NCBI GenBank assembly: GCA_947623585.1
Contig: CANQHA010000010.1
Coordinates: 1-64,000, forward strand
Reading direction: 5' to 3'
From: an uncultured Clostridia bacterium
GTDB lineage: Bacteria > Bacillota > Clostridia > Oscillospirales > Ruminococcaceae
DNA length: 64,000 bases
The notes beneath the pieces are model-generated. The model worked only from the letters and a program-made list of their open reading frames with translations. It searched no databases and was not told where the DNA came from. Each line of letters starts with the position of its first letter. Position 1 is the first letter of the stretch. Of the stretch, positions 29,395 through 38,788 are shown in pieces. A program made the position numbers and the translations under genes.

Positions 29395-29940
29395 TCAGCC
29401 TATGAGTTCATAAAAGATTATGTTTCCGGAAATTCTCAGCTCGTCGTCTTCAACGCTTCCCTCGGCGGGAGAAAGCGAAACGCTCTGCATGAGGCACCTG
29501 AACCCGGTGCCGGTGAGCTTGCGCAAAATATCCTTTGCCGAGGCGTAATCGGGCGACGTAAAGTTAAAGCCTATCGTTCTTGAAGCTATCGAGCCCTCGG
29601 TCTTCACTCCGCTGAACCGAAGGTCGGGCGCGGTATCCGCAAAAACGCTGTTGAAATAATGGATAAGCGTCTGCTTGTTGTCATATTCCGGCATGACGGT
29701 TATCTCGTCCTCGGGCAGGGCGAATATCTCCTCAAGCTCGGTCTTCATGTTTTTATACTGAGCCGCAACGGCCAACGCAACGGTCGTTTCGTCATCGACC
29801 TGCTGCTTTTCAAGCTCGATCTCCTCGAGCCGCGTTTTGACCGGATAGTGTATCACCATGAAGTAAAACCCGACCACAAGCGCTATCGCGAGAATGACTA
29901 TAATAACCTTCTCGCGCTTGGTAAAACGGTGCATCAGCAT
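29395..29940 (-). CDS. PilO-like T4P inner-membrane protein
   Basis: Single TM, coiled coil, small C-terminal domain; directly after PilN-like gene. Confidence 0.7.
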   Translation of the reverse strand: MLMHRFTKREKVIIVILAIALVVGFYFMVIHYPVKTRLEEIELEKQQVDDETTVALAVAAQYKNMKTELEEIFALPEDEITVMPEYDNKQTLIHYFNSVFADTAPDLRFSGVKTEGSIASRTIGFNFTSPDYASAKDILRKLTGTGFRCLMQSVSLSPAEGSVEDDELRISGNIIFYELIG

Positions 29941-29941
29941 A

Positions 29942-30553
29942 TTATTCGGCACCTCCGTTTTCTTCTGCTTCGGCGGCTTTCTCGGCGGCCTTGACCTCGG
30001 AAGCGTCGGCAAGGGTGATCGTCATGGTTATAGTAGTTGTGGCGTCGCCGCCCTGATCGCGGTCGGTATTGTCAACATAAGACGAATAATCGACGTCGGC
30101 GACCAAAGGCTCGGAAAGAAGCGAATCCAAAAGGGTCGAAGCCTGCTCAAGCGTCAGACCGTTTATCGTCATTGAAACGGTCTTATCCGATATTGAAAGG
30201 CTCTGAACGACGCTTATGGGGAAAATCTGCCTTTCGATGAGCGAAAGAACGTCGAGCCTGTCGGCTATCGAGCGGTCGAAATTCTGATAGGTATAGCGGT
30301 TGTATTCCTTTTGCACCTCGTCGTAATCGGCATAGGTGCTCTCGATCATTTCAAGGTTTCGGTGCATCTCGGCAAGCTCGGCCTCGGCCTTTTTCACCTG
30401 CTCGAGCCGGTTTATTACGGCAAACTTAGCAAACGCCGCCGCAAAAACAAATATCAGAAGAAGAATAGGTATAAGCCTCGTCGGATGAGCAAGGGTCTTG
30501 ACCTTGATCATCAGGTTCAGCGTTTGCTTTGAAGGCAGCTTGGTTTTTTTCAT
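29942..30553 (-). CDS. PilN-like T4P inner-membrane protein
   Basis: Single TM (LIPILLLIFVFAAAFAKFAVI) plus coiled coil, directly after PilM. Confidence 0.75.
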   Translation of the reverse strand: MKKTKLPSKQTLNLMIKVKTLAHPTRLIPILLLIFVFAAAFAKFAVINRLEQVKKAEAELAEMHRNLEMIESTYADYDEVQKEYNRYTYQNFDRSIADRLDVLSLIERQIFPISVVQSLSISDKTVSMTINGLTLEQASTLLDSLLSEPLVADVDYSSYVDNTDRDQGGDATTTITMTITLADASEVKAAEKAAEAEENGGAE

Positions 30554-30565
30554 CTTCCGACCCCC

Positions 30566-31546
30566 TTACTGCATCGCCGCGCCGGCAGCGCTGAGACCGA
30601 ATTCGATATCTACGCCCGGCACGTCAAGTATCTCGGAGGCGTCGAGCACCGGCACCGAAAGGGTCTGCTCGAGCGTTTCGCGCAGGGGCGTTATTTTTGC
30701 GCCGCCGCCCGTTATATGGATATGCTCGAGCTCAACGTCGGGATTGTTGTATCTCACGAAATAGATCGCACGCTGAAGCTCGGCTGCAATGCTCTGATAG
30801 ACGTTTATGCACTCGGGGAGCGACTGGCAGTCGTCGTGATTGGCTTCGCGGTAAGACGCCGCGATAAACGGATCGATGTGAAGCGCCTCGGCGATAACTC
30901 CGTCAAGCGCCGAGCAGCCGTATTCGACAAGGTGAGAGGACTCGAACCTGCCGCCGACAAACATCATAAGACGGACAGACGTGTGCCCGAGGTCAACGAT
31001 GCAGTGGCAGTGATTTTCGTCTTCGGCGCTTTTTCTTAAAAGGTTGGTATAGGCCATTTCGACGGGAACGGCAGTTCTCAGCTTTATTCCCGCGCGGCGG
31101 AACATATTTTTATAGTCGGAGATGGTGCTTTTGAGGGTCGCCGCGGCCATAAGGTCAAGCTCGGAGGGCCGGTCTTTGTCGTCTTTTATCACCCTTAAAA
31201 CCGCATAGTCGTAAAAATATGCCTCTTTTTCGGCGGTGATGAAATCTCGGAACTCATAGGGCAGGTTCACCGTCAACTGCTCGTGAGTCATCACGGGGGT
31301 GCTGAGCCTGCGGCAGAAACACAGCCCCGCCGGCAAAATTACCGCGGCGTCGTCGAAACGGATCTTGCGCTTTTTGCAGGTCTGTTTCAGAAAATCGCCC
31401 AAAGCCTCGTATGAAACAATCCTTCCCTCGCGGACGGCACCCTCGGGCAGGGGTTCGGAGAAAACCTTTTTCAGACCCTTTTTGTTCACCAGCGCAATGT
31501 GCACCGCGTGATTTCCGATATCAAAACCGGCAGTTTTTTTAGCCAT
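30566..31546 (-). CDS. pilM: PilM-like actin-fold T4P assembly protein
   Basis: AGFDIGNHAVHIALV...CIVDLGHTSVRLMMF...ITGGGAKITPLRE. Confidence 0.85.
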   Translation of the reverse strand: MAKKTAGFDIGNHAVHIALVNKKGLKKVFSEPLPEGAVREGRIVSYEALGDFLKQTCKKRKIRFDDAAVILPAGLCFCRRLSTPVMTHEQLTVNLPYEFRDFITAEKEAYFYDYAVLRVIKDDKDRPSELDLMAAATLKSTISDYKNMFRRAGIKLRTAVPVEMAYTNLLRKSAEDENHCHCIVDLGHTSVRLMMFVGGRFESSHLVEYGCSALDGVIAEALHIDPFIAASYREANHDDCQSLPECINVYQSIAAELQRAIYFVRYNNPDVELEHIHITGGGAKITPLRETLEQTLSVPVLDASEILDVPGVDIEFGLSAAGAAMQ

Positions 31547-31569
31547 AGCTCCTCCTAAAATTCAATGCA

Positions 31570-32361
31570 TTAAAGGACAAAAAGCCCGAAATACCAACTT
31601 ATTATCGGTTTTGCGGCAAGCGCACAGAAATATGCCGCCAAGGTGAGCGAGGGCGCAAAGGGGAAAGTTTTCCACAGGCCCTTTTTTGAGGCAAACGAGA
31701 ATATCAGCCCGAAAACACAGCTTGAGATTATTAAAAGAAGCATTTCGGCGGGGCCGAAGAAAAGCCCCAAAACGGCAAACATCTTTATGTCGCCGCCGCC
31801 CATAGTCTCGCGCTTGAAAATTCTGTCCATTATAAGAACCAGAATCAGTATCGCCGCGCCAAAGCCGACGCCGCACAAAATTCCCGAAAGAACCGTTTTT
31901 AAAGGCTCTGCTCCGAGAAGAGAAAAAACCAAAAAATCTGCGGCGGAAAAAATCAGAAGAAGGTCGGGAATTTCGTTTGTGATAATGTCGTTTAACGAGG
32001 CCGCCGCCAAAAGCGTGAACAAAATTATGAATTTCAACGCGTCAAGGCTCAGGCCGAAACGGGCGAAAAGCCCAAGATAACCGAGCGCGAACAAAACCTC
32101 GACCAAAAGATATTTAACGCCGAGCTTTTGCTTGCAATAACGGCAACGGCCTTTGAGAAACAAAAAGCTGAAAATAGGAAAAAGATCCGTCGCCGACAGC
32201 TTGCGGCCGCAAAACGGACAGCACGATCTCTCAAACATCGACCTGCGCTCGATTTTGCGGGTGACGGCGCAAAGAACGAAGCTGCCCATGCACGCGCCGA
32301 CCACAAAGGCCAGCGCGAGCATATAGGCGGTCAAAAAAGGAGAGAAAATGAATAAAGACAT
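31570..32361 (-). CDS. pilD: Prepilin peptidase (A24 family)
   Basis: CPFCGRKL...CRYCKQKL, NDIITNEIPD, GGGDIKMFAVLG. Confidence 0.92.
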   Translation of the reverse strand: MSLFIFSPFLTAYMLALAFVVGACMGSFVLCAVTRKIERRSMFERSCCPFCGRKLSATDLFPIFSFLFLKGRCRYCKQKLGVKYLLVEVLFALGYLGLFARFGLSLDALKFIILFTLLAAASLNDIITNEIPDLLLIFSAADFLVFSLLGAEPLKTVLSGILCGVGFGAAILILVLIMDRIFKRETMGGGDIKMFAVLGLFFGPAEMLLLIISSCVFGLIFSFASKKGLWKTFPFAPSLTLAAYFCALAAKPIISWYFGLFVL

Positions 32362-32405
32362 GATTTTTTTCCTTTCGCTTGTCGGAAACAGGGGCGAACA
32401 GAAGT

Positions 32406-32449
32406 CAGAGGTTAGAGGTTAGAGGATAGAGGATAGAGGATAGAGGTTC
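32406..32449. repeat. Short tandem heptamer array (AGAGGTT/AGAGGAT)
   Basis: AGAGGTTAGAGGTTAGAGGATAGAGGATAGAGGATAGAGGTT. Confidence 0.85.
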
Positions 32450-32597
32450 ACAGCTTAACAAAGTGACGAACCCGACAAAAGCCGTTAAGCCCTCATCTAT
32501 CTTCTGCTCATCTAATCATCTGTCTTCTACTCGCCCCCGCTTCCGCGGGGAACCTGCGCCGCAACCCAAAGAGGCGCAGGGATTAGTTTGGGTTTAA

Positions 32598-32613
32598 TTA
32601 ACGTGCACGTTAA
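32598..32613. promoter_or_regulatory. Perfect 16-bp palindrome just 3' of the first pilin
   Basis: TTAACGTGCACGTTAA. Confidence 0.5.
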
Positions 32614-32629
32614 AAAGTTTTAGGGGAGA

Positions 32630-33064
32630 TTATCCCGCATTCTGAACATACCAAGCCTTATCGGTGCCATTGTAGGTAATAACAAGTCCTAAGTCCTTAG
32701 TGTGCTCAAAGGTGCCCTTGTATGAACTTTGGCAAGGTGCAGAAGTGTCGCATTTTCCAGTGCCGCCAGATGTCATGAGTGTATATGCCTCAGTACCAGT
32801 GACAGTGGCCTTTAAACTACCGTCTTTGCAGAAAATAAAGGTACCCGATGTTTTAGCACCAGTATCGTCGATGATAAGTCCACCCTGCAAGTTAGCAGTC
32901 TGGGCAAGAGCATAAGCCGAACGAATGTTGGCGTGGTCGGTCTGGAGCTTGGCGTTGTCAAGCTGACCCGCAAAGACAGGGATAGCGATAGCGATAAGGA
33001 TAGCGATGATAGCGATAACGATCAAAAGTTCAGCAAGGGTAAAGCCCTTATTATTTCTTTTCAC
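32630..33064 (-). CDS. Type IV major pilin (paralogue 1)
   Basis: NNKGFTLAELLIVIAIIAILIAIAIPVFAGQLDNAKLQTDHANIRSAYALAQ; class III cleavage site. Confidence 0.93.
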   Translation of the reverse strand: MKRNNKGFTLAELLIVIAIIAILIAIAIPVFAGQLDNAKLQTDHANIRSAYALAQTANLQGGLIIDDTGAKTSGTFIFCKDGSLKATVTGTEAYTLMTSGGTGKCDTSAPCQSSYKGTFEHTKDLGLVITYNGTDKAWYVQNAG

Positions 33065-33094
33065 TACAAATTACCTCCGATTTTGTTTTGTCAA

Positions 33095-33580
33095 TTATGA
33101 GGCCTTATTGATAAGAACGAACATCTTGTCAGAAGAAGATGAGCCCGAGGGTACTGCATAAGTTATAACGATGTAGTTGTCTTTCGTATGGGTGAAATCC
33201 CCATAAGTAGAAAGACAAGGAGCAGACGTTGCACATTTTCCCTCGGGATCTGTATCTCCGCTGGTCAACATCTTATAACCATTGGTAGGAGCTGATGCGC
33301 CTTTAGAAAGTGAACCATCTTTGCAGAAGTAAACCACATCAGTACCGAGGGCGGCGCCATCGACTAATGTTGCGGTGTCATCGATAATAATACCGCCCTG
33401 AAGGTTTGCGGTTTGTACTAAAGCATAGCACGAACGAATATTTGCATGGTCGGTCTGGAGCTTAGCGTTGTCAAGTTGCCCACTAAACGCCGGGATAGCG
33501 ATAGCGATCAAAATCGCGATGATAGCGATAACGATCAGCAGCTCAGCAAGCGTAAAGCCCTTTTTGTTAAGCCTTTTCAT
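33095..33580 (-). CDS. Type IV major pilin (paralogue 2)
   Basis: NKKGFTLAELLIVIAIIAILIAIAIPAFSGQLDNAKLQTDHANIRSCYALVQ; close paralogue of the adjacent pilin. Confidence 0.93.
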   Translation of the reverse strand: MKRLNKKGFTLAELLIVIAIIAILIAIAIPAFSGQLDNAKLQTDHANIRSCYALVQTANLQGGIIIDDTATLVDGAALGTDVVYFCKDGSLSKGASAPTNGYKMLTSGDTDPEGKCATSAPCLSTYGDFTHTKDNYIVITYAVPSGSSSSDKMFVLINKAS

Positions 33581-33656
33581 AATAGAATCTTCCTTTCAAA
33601 AGAATTTCAATTTATTTGAAAACTTCCGGGTTGCGGGAAGTTAATCAAACCTTAAA

Positions 33657-34109
33657 TCAGTCAAGCAAAATTTCAAGCCATGAATTATATAATATCCTGC
33701 CGTCTTCGGCAACAACGACATAAAGCTCTCTCTCCCCGACCTTGCGGCTTTTTGCCTTTGCCAAATCATTCAAGGTCGTATAAGCGGTGCTTCCGCCGTC
33801 GTTAAATCCGTCCTTTTTCGGGAGAACGAGCGTCCCGAAATCAGCCTCGGCCGAAACATATTCGTGAGAAACGATAGCCATGACCTCGCTTCTTCCCGAG
33901 AAGGTATAAACTATCGGCTCGCCGTCATAATGCGAAAGCATAAATTCCTGCCGCGCAAGGTCTTGCGCCCGAACGGCTTTTTGGCGGTCTTTCGAGCGGT
34001 TCTGAGTTTCGACGAAATTAAATATCACCGGGCAGCTTATTGCGATCAGCACCAAAACGATGATCACTGTGCTGACAAGCTCAATTCGTGTGAATCCGCG
34101 TTTGTTCAT
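33657..34109 (-). CDS. Prepilin-like minor pilin
   Basis: NKRGFTRIELVSTVIIVLVLIAISCPVIFNFVE. Confidence 0.8.
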   Translation of the reverse strand: MNKRGFTRIELVSTVIIVLVLIAISCPVIFNFVETQNRSKDRQKAVRAQDLARQEFMLSHYDGEPIVYTFSGRSEVMAIVSHEYVSAEADFGTLVLPKKDGFNDGGSTAYTTLNDLAKAKSRKVGERELYVVVAEDGRILYNSWLEILLD

Positions 34110-35323
34110 GAAGCGGCGATACCTCCGTACATATTGAACATCGGAAGATAAACCGCCAAAAGAATGAATCCGACGAAAATTCCGAGGAAAACGGTTATCA
34201 TCGGCTCAAGCATTCCAAGCGCTTTATCCGAAGCCGCAACGGCTTCTTCGTCGTAATACGTTCCGATAGTATCCATTGTTTCTTCAAGCGAGCCCGATTC
34301 CTCGCCGACCTTTGCCATTTCAACAAGCATTTCGGGCAGATATGAATTAGACTGCAAAACGTCTCCGAATCCTTTTCCCGATTCGATTTCGACCACGCCC
34401 TTTTCAAGCTCGACCCCCACGGCGCGGTTATCCATAACGCGTGCGACTATCGTCAAAACCCTCGCGGCGGGCAGTCCCGCGGTCAAAAGCGTCGAAACGG
34501 TGTTTGCAAACTGGCTCGCCGAGTTCATAACGCTGATCCTTCCGATAACGGGTATTTTCAGCTTCAGCTTCGCAACGTTAAGCTCGCCGCCGGTGGTCTT
34601 GCTGTACATTTTATAGAGAATGATTATCACCGCAAGCCCGACTATCAAAAACGGCCAATATCCGACGAAGAAATCAGACACCGCGATGAGTATTCGGGTT
34701 ATCATCGGAAGCTCCTGACCCATATTTCCGTAAAGGTCGATCATTGTCGGCACCAAAACCACCATAACGATTCCGACGACAACGAACGAAAGCAAAATTA
34801 CCACCGTAGGGTATGTCAGCGCCGAGCGCACTTTTTTCTTGACCTTATAGGCTTTTTCGTAATAGCTCGTCAGCCTGTCGAAGCAGATCTCAAGGGTTCC
34901 CGATTCTTCTCCGGCCCTAACGGTCTCGATAAACGCCGCGGGGATCTTTTTGCCGTTTTTTTCAAGGCTCTGCGCCAAAGAATAGCCCGCGTTGACGTCG
35001 GCCGAGCACTCGGTGAGGATCCTTTTCATCAGCTTATCGGTGGTCTGCGCCGCGATAAGCTCGACCACTCTGCCGATAGAGATTCCCGCCCGAAGCATTA
35101 TCGAAAACTGAGAAGCGGTCAGCGAAAGGGTCTTATCTGCCACCCAAAGCGGCTCGTTGATATCGAAGTGCGCCTTTTTATCGGATTTGACCTCGGTTAT
35201 TTTTTCAACGATGGTGCAGCTTCGTTTTATCTGCTCAACGGCTTCAAACTCGCTGTAAGCCTCCACCACTCCGGTGACAAGCGTGCCCTCGGCGGTCCTC
35301 GCCCGATATTTGAATGTCGTCAT
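34106..35323 (-). CDS. pilC: Type IV pilus/T2SS inner-membrane platform protein
   Basis: 405 aa, repeated T2SSF domains (LRAGISIGRVVELIAAQT; LLTAGLPAARVLTIV; VGEESGSLEETMDTIGTYYDEE). Confidence 0.94.
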   Translation of the reverse strand: MTTFKYRARTAEGTLVTGVVEAYSEFEAVEQIKRSCTIVEKITEVKSDKKAHFDINEPLWVADKTLSLTASQFSIMLRAGISIGRVVELIAAQTTDKLMKRILTECSADVNAGYSLAQSLEKNGKKIPAAFIETVRAGEESGTLEICFDRLTSYYEKAYKVKKKVRSALTYPTVVILLSFVVVGIVMVVLVPTMIDLYGNMGQELPMITRILIAVSDFFVGYWPFLIVGLAVIIILYKMYSKTTGGELNVAKLKLKIPVIGRISVMNSASQFANTVSTLLTAGLPAARVLTIVARVMDNRAVGVELEKGVVEIESGKGFGDVLQSNSYLPEMLVEMAKVGEESGSLEETMDTIGTYYDEEAVAASDKALGMLEPMITVFLGIFVGFILLAVYLPMFNMYGGIAAS

Positions 35324-35351
35324 GAACGTTCACCTCGCAGGTCTCGTAAAA

Positions 35352-36404
35352 TCAGAACATAGTGCCCCTTTTGACGTATTCGGGATCTCTTGCGGCGCCT
35401 CTTGCGGTATCGGCGTCGATAGTCTTGTTCTTGAAAAGCTGAATAAGCGCGTTGTCCATCGTTATGCTTCCCTCGGCGGCCGAGGTGGATATAGCGCTGA
35501 TTATCTGAGGCGTTTTGCCCTCGCGAATGAGGTTTCTTATGGCCGGCGTAACTATCATCAGCTCGCAGGCGCAAACGCGTCCCCCGCCCTTTCGGGGAAG
35601 AAGCTGCTGAGAAAGCACCGCCATCAGGGTGGTCGAAAGCTGAAGCCTTATCTGCTTCTGCCTGCCCTCGGGGAAGACGTCAACTACGCGGTCAACGGCT
35701 TCGGCGGCCGAATTGGTATGAAGCGTGGCGAAAACGAGGTGTCCGGTCTCGGCGGCGGTAAGCGCGGTCTCTATCGTGTTGAGGTCACGCATCTCGCCGA
35801 TGAGTATAACGTCGGGGTCCTCTCTGAGTATAGCTCTCAGACCGCTTTCATAGCTTTCGGTATCGGTTCCTATCTCGCGCTGGTTTATCGTGCATTTGTC
35901 CGGCGTGTAGATATACTCGATAGGGTCCTCGAGGGTGACGATGTGGTTCGGATAGTTGTGGTTTATTCTGTCAAGAAGCGCGGCGAGGGTGGTGGATTTT
36001 CCCGAACCGGTCTCTCCGGTCACGAGAACGATGCCTCTGTTGAGCGCCGGAAATCTCTGAACCGCAGGGGGAAGCCCGAGCGCGTCAAGGTCGGGTATCT
36101 TCTCGGACAAAAGACGTATCGCCGAGGAGACCGCCCCGCGCTGCCTGAAAATGTTGATACGGCATCTTATTCCGCCGTCAAAGGTGATGGCAAGGTCGAG
36201 CTCGCCCATTTTTTCTATCTTTTTGTAATCCTCGCCAGCCATCTCGCGGGCATAAGCCTCGCACTCGGCGTCGGTCATGATATGGTCGTCATAGTTCTGA
36301 AGGTCGCCGTCTATTCTTATTCTTATAGGAAGCCCTCTGACAATATGTATGTCCGAGCCTTTTCTTGCTCTTGCGTCCTGAATAACCTTTGTGAGTTCAG
36401 TCAT
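35352..36404 (-). CDS. pilT: Twitching motility retraction ATPase
   Basis: GETGSGKSTTLAALLDRIN, ILIGEMRDLNTIETALTAAETGHLVFATLHTNSA. Confidence 0.95.
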   Translation of the reverse strand: MTELTKVIQDARARKGSDIHIVRGLPIRIRIDGDLQNYDDHIMTDAECEAYAREMAGEDYKKIEKMGELDLAITFDGGIRCRINIFRQRGAVSSAIRLLSEKIPDLDALGLPPAVQRFPALNRGIVLVTGETGSGKSTTLAALLDRINHNYPNHIVTLEDPIEYIYTPDKCTINQREIGTDTESYESGLRAILREDPDVILIGEMRDLNTIETALTAAETGHLVFATLHTNSAAEAVDRVVDVFPEGRQKQIRLQLSTTLMAVLSQQLLPRKGGGRVCACELMIVTPAIRNLIREGKTPQIISAISTSAAEGSITMDNALIQLFKNKTIDADTARGAARDPEYVKRGTMF

Positions 36405-36420
36405 AAAATCCTCCGAAAAA

Positions 36421-38121
36421 TCAGTCGGTCTCTACCGCGTTGAGAATTCTCGTCATCTCGGCGACGGTCGTTATGCCGTTGAGAACAAGGTCTCTCGCGC
36501 CGTCTTTGAGAGAACGGTAATGCCCCTCTCTGACAAATTCCTCCATAAGCTCGGCCCGCGGCGCGTTTTCGGCGACCATTCGCTTCGTTTTGCGGCTCAT
36601 GATGAGAATTTCAAAGACCGCAATCCTTCCGCGATAGCCGGTGTGATAGCAGTTCGGGCAGCCCTTGCCCTTATAGATCTTAACGTCCTTTGAATCGACG
36701 GGAAGCCCCATTCTTTCAAGCTCTTCCTCGTCGGCGATGTATTCCTGGCGGCAGTCGGGGCAAATTCTTCTCACAAGCCTTTGAGAGATGACGCCCTTTA
36801 ACGCCTCGGCGATAAGATAAGGCTCGCAGCCGATATCAAGAAGTCGGTCAAGAAGCGAAATAGCGCTGTTTGTGTGAAGCGTTGAAAGCACAAGGTGACC
36901 GGTGATAGCGGCTCTGAGGGCTATCTCGGCGGTCTCGCCGTCGCGTATCTCTCCGACCGCGATAATGTCGGGGTCCTGACGCAAAATTGAACGCAGACCG
37001 CCCGCAAAGGTCATTCCGACCTTATCGTTTATCTGCACCTGATTTACGCCGTCGATGTCATACTCGACAGGGTCCTCGAGCGTAACAAGGTTTACCTCCT
37101 CGGTGTTCAGCGCTCCGACCATCGTATACATCGTCGAGGATTTTCCCGAGCCGGTAGGCCCGACGATGATGACCATTCCGTCGGAGTTGTTCATCAAAAG
37201 GTTGAACTTTTCAAGGTCCTCGCCCATAAGCCCGAGCGCGCTGGCTTTGAGGAGCTGGGCGCTTTTGTTGAGAATACGGATTGTGACCTTTTCGCCGTAA
37301 ATAGTCGGCAGAGTTGAAACACGCAGGTCTATCTCGACGCCCTTTACGCGGACGTTTGCTCGTCCGTCCTGGGGGGCTCGTCTCTCGGTTAGGTCGAGGT
37401 TCGACATGACCTTTATTCTTGATATTACCGAGCCCATGAGATCGCGCGGGACCGTAAGTATCCTTCTCAGAACGCCGTCGATTCTCATTCTCACCACCAT
37501 GTCGGCGGCTCTCGGCTCCATATGTATATCGGAAGCGCGCTCGGTCACTCCGCGCTCTATTATCGAGTTGACAAGCCTTACGGTCGGCGCCGATGCGGCT
37601 CCATCGTCAACTATTTCCTGAGCTTCTGTCGCGGCGCTGCCCGAAGCATATCCGCCCTCGCTCCGCATATCCTCGATAGCCCTTGCGGCGCCTTCGTTTC
37701 CGTAGAGGGTGGCTATCGCCCTATCGACCGCGGCGGCCTGCGCTATTACCGGAGATATTCTCTTTCTCGTAGCCGTTCTGACCTCGTCGATCGCAACAAA
37801 GTTCATCGGATCGACCATTGCAAGAACGAGCTCGTCCTTATTCAGCCTCAGCGGAACGACACTGTGCTTTTTTGCGATGTTTTTCGGAAGTATCCTCGCC
37901 ATTTCGGTGGGGATATGCTCTTTGGTGAGATCGACATATTTTATGCCGAGCTGCTGGCTCATCGCGTCGATAAAATCGCGCTCGGTGATTATTCCCGATT
38001 CGATGAGGACGGTTCCGAGGCGCTGCTTTGTTGTTTTTTGGATCTCAAGCGCTTTCTGAAGTTGGGCATCGTCGATTATCCCCGCAGCTTTAAGCAAGTC
38101 GCCGATTCGCATATATGCCAT
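36421..38121 (-). CDS. pilB: Type IV pilus assembly ATPase
   Basis: GSPII N-terminal domain, GPTGSGKSSTMYT, VGEIRDGETAEIALRAAITGHLVLSTLHTNSA, CPDC..CPNC zinc site. Confidence 0.95.
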   Translation of the reverse strand: MAYMRIGDLLKAAGIIDDAQLQKALEIQKTTKQRLGTVLIESGIITERDFIDAMSQQLGIKYVDLTKEHIPTEMARILPKNIAKKHSVVPLRLNKDELVLAMVDPMNFVAIDEVRTATRKRISPVIAQAAAVDRAIATLYGNEGAARAIEDMRSEGGYASGSAATEAQEIVDDGAASAPTVRLVNSIIERGVTERASDIHMEPRAADMVVRMRIDGVLRRILTVPRDLMGSVISRIKVMSNLDLTERRAPQDGRANVRVKGVEIDLRVSTLPTIYGEKVTIRILNKSAQLLKASALGLMGEDLEKFNLLMNNSDGMVIIVGPTGSGKSSTMYTMVGALNTEEVNLVTLEDPVEYDIDGVNQVQINDKVGMTFAGGLRSILRQDPDIIAVGEIRDGETAEIALRAAITGHLVLSTLHTNSAISLLDRLLDIGCEPYLIAEALKGVISQRLVRRICPDCRQEYIADEEELERMGLPVDSKDVKIYKGKGCPNCYHTGYRGRIAVFEILIMSRKTKRMVAENAPRAELMEEFVREGHYRSLKDGARDLVLNGITTVAEMTRILNAVETD

Positions 38122-38194
38122 AACTCAAACGCCTCCGCAAAATGCAGCCGTGCCGATAAAAAACGGCGCAACCGCCCATAATGTTTCTTAATAT

Positions 38195-38222
38195 ATTATA
38201 CACTTTTGTACAACTTTGTCAA
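38195..38222 (-). promoter_or_regulatory. Sigma-A-type promoter upstream of the pilus operon
   Basis: - strand TTGACA-16 bp-TATAAT; the spacer contains palindrome TTGTACAA. Confidence 0.7.
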
Positions 38223-38397
38223 TAATATTACCCCTCTACGAAAAAATTTGTTGAAATTTTGTACAGATTGCTCAAAATTTAATATTTCAAACTGTAAAAG
38301 GTGTTAGCTTTACGTTAAACCTTGTTATATATAATACGCGCCGGTTTGTAATAAAATGTAAAATATGTAAACAATTTTCCGAGGGCAGACGACCTAT

Positions 38398-38720
38398 AAA
38401 AAGGGATTCGTCTTACCCGCTGCTGAGAAGCGTCACAGCGAAAAGATGATGGGGTGGGGAGTTATACCTGCGGTTGGTGGGAGACAGGCTGAGCGGAGAA
38501 AAGGTATTCATCTTCCCCGCTCACGCTGGTAAGATGAATGCTATCGCTTATCACCCCACCCCCGCTACACTTCCTGAGGAATGGCTAAGTATGAGAGCCC
38601 CCGCCCCTCAAGGGGCGGGGGCTTCACAAAATAAGCCGCTAAGCAGGCAGTATGGTGGGGGTGGGGTGACTCCCAATAGCATCCATATTTTCCGGCAGAG
38701 GAAAATATGGATACCTTTTT
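38398..38720. repeat. Family A repeat, copy A3, with extra left module
   Basis: Left hairpin 38503-38541, central AGCCCCCGCCCCTCAAGGGGCGGGGGCT 38596-38623, right hairpin 38678-38715; left module shared with A5. Confidence 0.8.
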
Positions 38721-38743
38721 CCCCTCTCACCACCCTCCCACAC

Positions 38744-38773
38744 AAAAAAAGAGGGGTCTCCCCCTCTTTTTAA
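38744..38773. terminator. Rho-independent terminator-like hairpin
   Basis: AAAAAGAGGGGTCTCCCCCTCTTTTT. Confidence 0.7.
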
Positions 38774-38788
38774 ATATTTCGCGAAAAA

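Noticed and set aside
35274-36443. 389-aa + strand ORF
   Set aside because: Antisense to pilT.
38160-38400. c-di-GMP riboswitch upstream of the pilus operon
   Set aside because: Specifically looked for because clostridial T4P operons can have one; no GEMM-like conserved core is visible in the AT-rich leader.
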